From positions 1 to 7,637 of the forward strand of contig CANLHV010000054.1 in NCBI GenBank assembly GCA_947490975.1: DNA of 7,637 nt, in the 5' to 3' direction. The DNA comes from Acidimicrobiaceae bacterium (GTDB lineage: Bacteria; Actinomycetota; Acidimicrobiia; Acidimicrobiales; Ilumatobacteraceae). The notes below the pieces were generated by a model. It saw only the letters and a list, made by a program, of their open reading frames with translations. It made no database searches and had not been told where the DNA came from. Position numbers and translations under genes: made by a program. Numbering within the stretch: the first letter of the stretch is position 1; each line of letters begins with the position of its first letter. This document shows, one piece after another, positions 1-5,751 of this stretch.

Positions 1-18
1 CTAGTGCTCTGGCACTAG
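1..18 (-). terminator. Perfect 7-bp hairpin over the stop codon of the MDR gene, possible terminator
   Basis: CTAGTGC (1-7) and GCACTAG (12-18) are exact reverse complements separated by a 4-base loop. The stem includes the TAG stop of the minus-strand MDR gene. A terminator for that cluster would need a U-run just beyond position 1, which is outside the window, so this is only a candidate. On the plus strand no T-run follows the stem. Confidence 0.35.
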
Positions 19-1068
19 TACAAACTTGCCAAAATGTTTCTTCTCGAGAAACTCGCTCTGCGCCTTGGCGATATCACGTAATGCAAAAGTTTTTGCCACG
101 AGCGGCTTAATTTTGTTTTTCTCGATGTAAGAAACAAGGTTGCCGAAAACTGGCTCATCCCAAGCTGTGCAGCCGATCAACGTTAAATCTTTCAAGTAAA
201 AAGTTCGCAAATCGAGATTGACAATCGGGCCACCAATTGCCCCAGACGAAACATAACGTCCACCCCGACGCAACAACTTCAGCATCAACCCAAAGTCTTT
301 GCCTCCAACATTGTCGACAACAACATCAACTGACTCTGCTCCGAGACCTGCAACATAGTCTGTACCCCGTTCAACAATTTGGTCTGCACCAATATTAATT
401 GCATGCGCGCTTTTGGCGGCACCAACTATTGCCGTAACTCGTGCACCACGAAGTTTCGCCAATTGCACAGCTGCCGAACCGACACCACCCGAAGCACCAG
501 CAATCAAAACATGGTCGTTCGGCGAAATATTCGCGCGCAGCAACATATTTTCGGCAGAACCATAACTGCACGGAATCGAACCCAATTCGACATCGCTCCA
601 GTTCGAGTCAAGAACAAAAACCTCGCTCGCCGGCACTTTCACAAATTGAGCAAAGGCGCCGTCAAAATCAGAGCCCATCCAGATATTGCGCATCGAACCA
701 AAACCGTCAGGTCGCATACACGGTCGAACCAAAACTCGCTTGCCCAAAAGTTGCTTATTCAAGCCTTCGGCGACTTCAACTACTTTGCCGCAGCAATCGG
801 TGCCCTGAATAAACGGAAATGGTGTCGCGAGGTTCCACCCTCCATCAGCTTTTTGAATCTCTGCCAGTTCGCCATCATCAGCTACCGAGTTGGTCGACAC
901 CGTCACTGAATCTGAATACCAGCCAACTCGTGTATTGATCTCTGTGTTGTTGACACCCGCTGCCAAAACCTGAATTAAAACTTCGCCAGAGCCAACAGTC
1001 GGCATCGGTACATCTTTGTAAACAAGTTTGTCGTAGCCGCCATTGCCGGTCGTAACTATCGCCTTCAC
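1..1068 (-). CDS. MDR-family NAD(P)-dependent oxidoreductase (quinone oxidoreductase / alcohol dehydrogenase-like)
   Basis: This complete 355-residue protein starts at a GTG (1066-1068) and ends at a TAG (1-3). It has the medium-chain dehydrogenase/reductase layout: a GroES-like N-terminal domain (about 1-150), then a Rossmann domain with the nucleotide motif GASGGVG at 191-197 and a VDVVVDNVGG strand at 247-256. The stretch FPFIQGTD (84-91) matches the conserved start of the catalytic core, and the C-terminal HFGKFVLVP (345-353) is typical of quinone oxidoreductase-like members. I see no structural-zinc Cys4 lobe, so it is probably a zinc-independent NAD(P)H oxidoreductase acting on a carbonyl, enone or alcohol; the substrate cannot be told. 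Residues 48-82 form a longer polar loop than in typical quinone oxidoreductases. It lies 13 bp behind the 2OG oxygenase on the same strand, so the two are probably cotranscribed. No clear Shine-Dalgarno sequence precedes the GTG. Confidence 0.9.
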   Translation of the reverse strand: MKAIVTTGNGGYDKLVYKDVPMPTVGSGEVLIQVLAAGVNNTEINTRVGWYSDSVTVSTNSVADDGELAEIQKADGGWNLATPFPFIQGTDCCGKVVEVAEGLNKQLLGKRVLVRPCMRPDGFGSMRNIWMGSDFDGAFAQFVKVPASEVFVLDSNWSDVELGSIPCSYGSAENMLLRANISPNDHVLIAGASGGVGSAAVQLAKLRGARVTAIVGAAKSAHAINIGADQIVERGTDYVAGLGAESVDVVVDNVGGKDFGLMLKLLRRGGRYVSSGAIGGPIVNLDLRTFYLKDLTLIGCTAWDEPVFGNLVSYIEKNKIKPLVAKTFALRDIAKAQSEFLEKKHFGKFVLVPEH

Positions 1069-1081
1069 AATTTAGACGCGA

Positions 1082-1936
1082 TCAATCAATCAGCGCATCT
1101 GCACGCAATCCTGCACGGTCGAGATGTATTGGCAAAACTCTGCCATAAAGTTCTTTTGCGCGTTGCGGACTGCTCACCATTCCGGGTTCAGAGACATAAC
1201 TGAATATTGCGACATATCGTTTTCGCTTGCCTCGAAGTGGCGCAACCCGATGCAACGAATATCTGCCTTTGAAGATTTGCAAATCTCCCGGCTCAAGAAT
1301 CACAGTTTTAATCATCGACTTGTCGCCATCTAATACTCGTTCAACTTTTTCATAGTTCTCTTCAGTCAACGAGCGAACCATCGGGCTATATTCGAACTCT
1401 CCGCCCGACTCTGCATTTTGAATCGCCAGAGTAACAGTGAAGTTATTCGTGTCGAAATGCCATGGAAATCCGCCGCCCTCCTCAGCGAGATTCACGACTA
1501 CGTCGGCCAACGGGTCGGCATAAGGGAAAAACTTGTCTTCTTGAAGAACTTCTTTGATGAACGGCGAAAATGATGGCCAATCAAAAATCGCACGCAAGAT
1601 GCTGTCAGCGCCAAGGTTGTCGGCCGGAACGAACGCGTTAGACCGATCATAAAACCTGCGGAGCGGATGTGACTTTGGCAGATCCTCGCGGTCGGATAGA
1701 AAGTATGGGTTGGTTCGCGTGAAGTTTCGATGACCAAATTTCTCTACTCTGTCGCACTCGGCCACCAATTCAGCGATTTTTTCAGCCCGAATAAAACCCT
1801 TTAGAACGGCGCAGCCATCGGCTTCAATCAGAGCCTGTGCGCTTGTGAGCAATGCGCGGCGTTCTTGGCAGTCGCGGTCTATCGGATATCGATCGAGATC
1901 TACAAAATCAGCTGCAGAAACAAAAATCGTGCTCAT
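1082..1936 (-). CDS. Fe(II)/2-oxoglutarate-dependent oxygenase, HalD/BesD/ArpA-like
   Basis: This is a complete 284-residue cytosolic protein with an ATG start. The facial triad is visible: H160-F-D162 in the PWHFDTNNF stretch and H229 in SLHRVAP, with R240 (or R238) in GKRKRYVAIFSY placed to bind 2-oxoglutarate. The N-terminal DLDRYPIDR (13-21), the PLRRFYDRSN stretch (91-100), FPYADPLADV (137-146) and GGEFEYSP (178-185) resemble what I remember of the HalD/BesD/ArpA group, which acts on free amino acids or similar small molecules. Halogenases of that group have Gly in place of the Asp; here the Asp is present, so hydroxylation is the expected chemistry. The substrate is unknown. It is the first gene of the minus-strand cluster, divergent from the diaphorase gene. 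The start is the first ATG after the AT-rich gap and has no obvious Shine-Dalgarno sequence. Confidence 0.88.
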   Translation of the reverse strand: MSTIFVSAADFVDLDRYPIDRDCQERRALLTSAQALIEADGCAVLKGFIRAEKIAELVAECDRVEKFGHRNFTRTNPYFLSDREDLPKSHPLRRFYDRSNAFVPADNLGADSILRAIFDWPSFSPFIKEVLQEDKFFPYADPLADVVVNLAEEGGGFPWHFDTNNFTVTLAIQNAESGGEFEYSPMVRSLTEENYEKVERVLDGDKSMIKTVILEPGDLQIFKGRYSLHRVAPLRGKRKRYVAIFSYVSEPGMVSSPQRAKELYGRVLPIHLDRAGLRADALID

Positions 1937-2017
1937 AGGTTCGCGCTCATATATATACGTATCTAATAATAGACAAGTCGCCGTCCAGGTGATTTAAGTC
2001 GTAAAGTCAATGAAGCA
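1937..2017. promoter_or_regulatory. Divergent intergenic region, probable promoters for both clusters
   Basis: This 81-bp gap is the only non-coding stretch of any size here, and it must hold the start signals of both divergent clusters unless transcription comes from elsewhere. Its left half (about 1948-1971) is strikingly AT-rich compared with the flanking genes and has TATA/TAATAAT-like hexamers usable as -10 elements in either direction, plus a perfect 8-bp palindrome ATACGTAT (1955-1962). I could not pair any of these with a convincing -35 box, so exact promoters are not called. The rightward frame stays open back to a TAG at 1970-1972 but contains no ATG, GTG or TTG before 2018, which supports the ATG at 2018 as the first possible start. 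Confidence 0.45.
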
Positions 2018-3826
2018 ATGGATCTCAAAATCGCATCAGGCACGGCTAACACAGAAGAACGAGCTGCAGTCGACTCGTTACTCGGCGCCCCGTCTGAAAC
2101 TTCGCATGGCGCCCAACGCGACGAAATGGGTATGCGTGTTTCTACCGGCGGCGAAAGCCTGCGACAGTTAAGACACTTACTACTGCCGACCCTGCACAGT
2201 GTCAACGATCGTGTTGGCTATATCAGCCGCGGTGCAATTAACTATATTTCTCAGCGCCTCGACATTGCTCCCGCCGAAATTTACGGTGTTGCAACTTTTT
2301 ACGCATTGTTCGACACCAACGAGAGACCTGCGCGACAGGTTCATGTTTGCGTCGATTTGGCATGTCGAGCCGCATCAGGTTGCACCGAAGAGACGCTCCC
2401 CGAAGGTGCGATTGCTTCGCCTTGTCTCGGCACTTGCGAGCGAGCGCCATCAGTGCTCGTCATTGAAACTGGCGTTACTGTTCGCCAAGAAGTTCTTGCA
2501 CCTGCGACGAAATCACAAATTGCAGAACTCGTCGCCGGAAAATCAGCACCCACCGAACAAGAAATTTCGCATGCGGCACCGCAAACGCCAGATCAGTCAC
2601 TGGTGCTTCTTTCACGAATCGGCAATACCAACCCACTCAGCATCGACGACTACATCTCAAGCAACGGCTATTCGGCCTTGCGAAAAGCTTTCACAATTGG
2701 CGCCGAACAAGTAATCGCTGAAGTAACGGCGTCTGGTCTTGTAGGTCGCGGTGGTGCGGCGTTTCCAACTGGCAGAAAATGGGCTGCCGTTGCATCGCAA
2801 CCAGTCAAAACTCGATATCTAATTTGCAATGCTGACGAATCTGAACCAGGCACCTTCAAAGACAGGGTTTTGCTTGAAGGTGACCCTTTCGCTTTGGTCG
2901 AGGCGATGACGATTGCCGCATTCGCAACGGGTTCTCAACATGGCTATATCTACTTGCGGGGTGAGTACCCACGCGCACTCAAAAATTTGACTAATGCGAT
3001 TGAACTCGCGCGAAACAAAAAATATCTCGGCGACAACATTCTCGACTCGGGCTTTAACTTCGACATCACAATTTTCAGAGGAGCGGGCGCTTACATCTGC
3101 GGTGAAGAAACTGCAATTTTCAATTCGATCGAGGGCTTCCGCGGCGAACCTCGCAACAAGCCTCCGTTCCCTGTCGAAGTTGGTCTATTTGGCAAGCCAA
3201 CAGTGGTCAACAATGTTGAAACCCTTCTCAACGTGTTGCCGATCATCAATAACACTGGCGAGAAATATGCATCGTGGGGTTCAACCGGCTCTAAAGGCAA
3301 AAAACTTTTTTGTGTCTCGGGTGCCGTCAACAAGCCTGGCGTTTACGAAGTCACCTTCGGTGTCACATTGCGAGAGCTGATAAACCTCGCGGGCGGACTC
3401 AAATCAGGCTCGACTATGCAGGCCGTGCTGCTTGGTGGCGCCGCTGGCGGCTTTGTAGGCCCAGAAGATCTAGATCTTGAACTGACTCTTGAAGCCGCCA
3501 GAGCTGCAGGCACAACACTTGGCTCTGGTGTCGTAATGGTTCTAGATCAAACCGTTGACATGTTCGACCAATTGCAAAGAATCGCCGCTTTCTTTCGTGA
3601 CGAATCTTGCGGCCAGTGTGTGCCATGTCGAGTTGGCACCGTACGTCAACAAGAAGCACTCGCCAGATTGGTCAAGTCAAACGGTACGGATAGCGCCGCA
3701 CTTGACCTTCAGCTATTGCGTGATCTCGGCCAGGTCATGCGTGACGCCAGCATTTGCGGCCTTGGCCAAACAGCTCACAATGCCATCGACTCTGCGCTCA
3801 CAAGACTTAAGGTGTTTTCAGCATGA
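2018..3826 (+). CDS. NuoE-NuoF fused NADH/FMN diaphorase subunit (formate dehydrogenase beta / HoxF-like)
   Basis: This 602-residue fusion transfers electrons between NAD(H) and iron-sulfur clusters through FMN. Residues about 50-150 are a NuoE-type thioredoxin-like [2Fe-2S] domain with C111, C116, C136 and C140. Residues about 195-410 are the NuoF NADH/FMN domain, shown by GRGGAAFPTGRKW (243-255), CNADESEPGTFKDR (270-283) and ICGEETA (360-366). An SLBB-like segment follows (about 430-480). The C-terminal [4Fe-4S] domain has SCGQCVPCR with C531, C534, C537 and then C580. The same order occurs in FdsB-like formate dehydrogenase, HoxF hydrogenase and related subunits. Its partner overlaps it by four bases (ATGA), so the pair form one module. 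The spacing between the second and third Cys of the NuoE part is short (20 residues). It lacks a signal peptide and membrane segments, so it acts in the cytosol. Whether it makes or consumes NADH is not shown. Confidence 0.93.
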   Translation: MDLKIASGTANTEERAAVDSLLGAPSETSHGAQRDEMGMRVSTGGESLRQLRHLLLPTLHSVNDRVGYISRGAINYISQRLDIAPAEIYGVATFYALFDTNERPARQVHVCVDLACRAASGCTEETLPEGAIASPCLGTCERAPSVLVIETGVTVRQEVLAPATKSQIAELVAGKSAPTEQEISHAAPQTPDQSLVLLSRIGNTNPLSIDDYISSNGYSALRKAFTIGAEQVIAEVTASGLVGRGGAAFPTGRKWAAVASQPVKTRYLICNADESEPGTFKDRVLLEGDPFALVEAMTIAAFATGSQHGYIYLRGEYPRALKNLTNAIELARNKKYLGDNILDSGFNFDITIFRGAGAYICGEETAIFNSIEGFRGEPRNKPPFPVEVGLFGKPTVVNNVETLLNVLPIINNTGEKYASWGSTGSKGKKLFCVSGAVNKPGVYEVTFGVTLRELINLAGGLKSGSTMQAVLLGGAAGGFVGPEDLDLELTLEAARAAGTTLGSGVVMVLDQTVDMFDQLQRIAAFFRDESCGQCVPCRVGTVRQQEALARLVKSNGTDSAALDLQLLRDLGQVMRDASICGLGQTAHNAIDSALTRLKVFSA

Positions 3827-4761
3827 GCACTCAGGTCACCACTGGTCTTCAAGTTCGCAAAAGTGTCGAACTAACGATTGATGGCAAAAAAGTTACAGCA
3901 CCCGAAGGCTCAACTCTTCTCGACGCTTGCCGTGCATCGGGCAAAGAAATACCAACTCTCTGTTTTGGTGACACAATCACGCCAAAAAACGCTTGCCGAG
4001 TCTGCATGGTCGAACTCGAAGGCTCACGCACGCTCGTGCCGAGTTGCTCTCGCAAAGTTGAAGCCGGCATGGTCGTCAAAACTGATACTGACCGCACGAG
4101 TCATAGCCGAAAATTAGTTCTCGAACTTCTTGGTTCATCCGTTGACTTGTCGCTGACAAAAAATGTTTCAAAATGGAATGAAAACTACGATGCAAAACCC
4201 TCGCGGTTCGGCGCTCCGTCGTATCACCACAGCAAGCGCGACGAAGCCGTGACGGGCCATCATCATCCACCCGATGGCCAAACCGCCGAAACAGTTCACC
4301 AACCCGTCAAGATTGACAACGCACTTTATGTTCGCGACTATTCGAAGTGCATCTTGTGTTATCAATGCGTTGATGCCTGCGGCGAGCAATGGCAAAATAC
4401 TTTTGCGATTACAACCGCAGGTCGTGGATTTGATGCAAGAATTTCTACCGAATTCGCAGTCGACTTAACAGATTCGGCTTGCGTTTACTGTGGCAACTGC
4501 ATTCAAGTTTGCCCAACCGGCGCATTGATGTTTACATCCGAATACGAAATGCGCGAAGCGGGCACCTGGCGCGAAGAAGAGCAGACTCAAACTGACACTA
4601 TTTGTCCTTATTGCGGTGTCGGTTGCTCATTGACACTTCACGTTCAAGACAACACAATCGTCAAAGTCACCTCACCAAGCGACCACTCAGTCACTCACGG
4701 CAACCTATGTATCAAAGGTCGCTTTGGCTTTCAGCACGTTCAAAACACTAAACCTGAATAA
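3823..4761 (+). CDS. Iron-sulfur adaptor subunit, FdsA/NuoG N-terminal-like, without molybdopterin domain
   Basis: This 312-residue electron-transfer protein corresponds to the N-terminal third of an FdsA-type formate dehydrogenase alpha subunit. In order: a plant-type [2Fe-2S] domain (C47, C58, C61, C75); a stretch where NuoG and FdsA carry the His-Cys3 cluster but no Cys is present here (about 90-130); a His-rich linker (134-159); two ferredoxin-type [4Fe-4S] motifs (C176/C179/C182/C186 and C220/C223/C226/C230); and the [4Fe-4S] motif that opens Mo/W-bisMGD enzymes (C261, C264, C268, C296, with K298). It stops 16 residues after C296, just where the catalytic domain should begin. The start overlaps the upstream stop as ATGA, with a weak AAGG 10 bases before it, and its TAA abuts the next ATG, so nothing of a Mo domain is left behind. 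It may feed a separately encoded molybdenum enzyme, or act as a HoxU-like partner of the diaphorase. Confidence 0.9.
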   Translation: MSTQVTTGLQVRKSVELTIDGKKVTAPEGSTLLDACRASGKEIPTLCFGDTITPKNACRVCMVELEGSRTLVPSCSRKVEAGMVVKTDTDRTSHSRKLVLELLGSSVDLSLTKNVSKWNENYDAKPSRFGAPSYHHSKRDEAVTGHHHPPDGQTAETVHQPVKIDNALYVRDYSKCILCYQCVDACGEQWQNTFAITTAGRGFDARISTEFAVDLTDSACVYCGNCIQVCPTGALMFTSEYEMREAGTWREEEQTQTDTICPYCGVGCSLTLHVQDNTIVKVTSPSDHSVTHGNLCIKGRFGFQHVQNTKPE

Positions 4762-5751
4762 ATGAACTCGCTCAACAAGCGTCTCGAGATTGTCGATATC
4801 TCGTCGCTGAATAGCATCTCAAATCAAAATTACGACGACGCGGCTGGCAAACTTTACTCGGCACTAAGCGAAATCGGCTTTGCGGTCATCATCAATCACG
4901 GCGTTGATGAAAAGATCATTTCTGACATGCGACAAGCGGTTGCAAATGTTTTCGAAACTTCACGCGAGATTTTGATGCAAGACATGGTCATCAAAGGCAA
5001 CTACCGAGGTTTTGTGCCGCTCGGATATTTCACACCGAACTCGGGCAAAGGCAAAGCCGACCAATACGAGGCTTGGAAACTGCACCACGAAACTGACCCG
5101 CATGACCCAATTTGCCAGGCAAGTGCGCTTTATGGCCCGAATAAGTGGCCTCGAATTGCCATAGATATCAAGACTCCGGTCATGAGATATTGGCAAGCAC
5201 TGACTGATGTAAGCGAGCGCTTGATCATCGCCCTGTGCTCGCAGTTACAGGTCGATTCGAACATCATCTTGGCGAGCATGACAAAACCATTGACCAATAT
5301 GACACTTCTCAATTATCCGCCGATGCCTCCTCAAAGCGATACTTGGGGTATACACCCGCACAAAGATTTCAACTTATTGACACTTCTCGCCCACGACCCA
5401 ATCGGCGGGCTCGAGGTGCGTAATCGTGCTGACGAATGGATCAGTGCCGAATGCCCTGACAACGGGTTAGTTCTTAACGTTGGCGACATGCTCGAACTTT
5501 GGAGTGGAGGTCGCCTCATTTCGACACCCCACCGTGTATTCAACAAGTCTGGCAAACCTCGACAGTCGTTTCCATTTTTTTCGAAACCACGGTTTGATGT
5601 TGTAGTCGAGCCGTTGCTCGACCCGATTGACGGGTTTGATCGCCCGCCTTTGCATGTTGGCACTTCTGCTGCCGACATTTGGTATTCGAATTGGCCAGAC
5701 ACAGTTTCAACCGACCCCGCACAAGTTCTCGGCGAATACAGTTCGTCGTGA
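4762..5751 (+). CDS. Fe(II)/2-oxoglutarate-dependent oxygenase, isopenicillin N synthase-like
   Basis: This complete 329-residue protein belongs to the plant-type/IPNS-like 2OG-Fe(II) oxygenase superfamily. The N-terminal DIOX_N-like region contains LSEIGFAVIINHGVD (35-49), the usual IGF-x-NHG signature. The catalytic double-stranded beta-helix shows H200-K-D202 in GIHPHKDFNLLTLL, H257 in STPHRVFN, and R267-x-S269 in KPRQSF, the pair that holds 2-oxoglutarate. All metal and cosubstrate residues are therefore in place, and an active hydroxylase, desaturase or demethylase is likely; the substrate cannot be read from sequence. Its ATG follows directly on the TAA of the iron-sulfur adaptor and its TGA overlaps the next gene's GTG, so it is embedded in the operon. 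It is unrelated in subfamily to the divergent HalD/BesD-like oxygenase. No signal peptide is seen, so it is cytosolic. Confidence 0.9.
   Translation: MNSLNKRLEIVDISSLNSISNQNYDDAAGKLYSALSEIGFAVIINHGVDEKIISDMRQAVANVFETSREILMQDMVIKGNYRGFVPLGYFTPNSGKGKADQYEAWKLHHETDPHDPICQASALYGPNKWPRIAIDIKTPVMRYWQALTDVSERLIIALCSQLQVDSNIILASMTKPLTNMTLLNYPPMPPQSDTWGIHPHKDFNLLTLLAHDPIGGLEVRNRADEWISAECPDNGLVLNVGDMLELWSGGRLISTPHRVFNKSGKPRQSFPFFSKPRFDVVVEPLLDPIDGFDRPPLHVGTSAADIWYSNWPDTVSTDPAQVLGEYSSS

Noticed and set aside
379..909. A 176-codon open frame on the plus strand inside the MDR gene, and a second one at 441-812.
   Set aside because: Both lie antisense within a well-supported MDR coding region, give basic, low-complexity products with no recognisable motif, and are explained by the codon bias of the real gene.
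1955..1962. The ATACGTAT palindrome as a defined operator.
   Set aside because: Eight bases in an AT-rich promoter gap are too short to call, and no regulator gene is present in the window.
2018..4761. Assignment of the pair as respiratory complex I subunits NuoE, NuoF and NuoG.
   Set aside because: NuoE and NuoF are fused here, the G-like part is short, and no other complex I genes are nearby. The layout fits formate dehydrogenase or hydrogenase-type diaphorases better.
4700..4800. A frameshift that might have cut off a molybdopterin domain after the iron-sulfur adaptor.
   Set aside because: The next frame from 4762 encodes a complete, unrelated oxygenase from its first codons, so no Mo-domain remnant exists in any frame.
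5331..5702. A 123-codon minus-strand frame, and a similar 133-codon one at 5916-6317.
   Set aside because: Both are antisense to motif-confirmed genes and show no family features.
5679..5747. An upstream ATG that would extend the alkylsulfatase-like protein by 23 residues.
   Set aside because: It overlaps the oxygenase gene by 73 bp. The GTG at 5748 gives the compact GTGA junction also seen at 7463, and the extra residues look like a shadow of the oxygenase frame.
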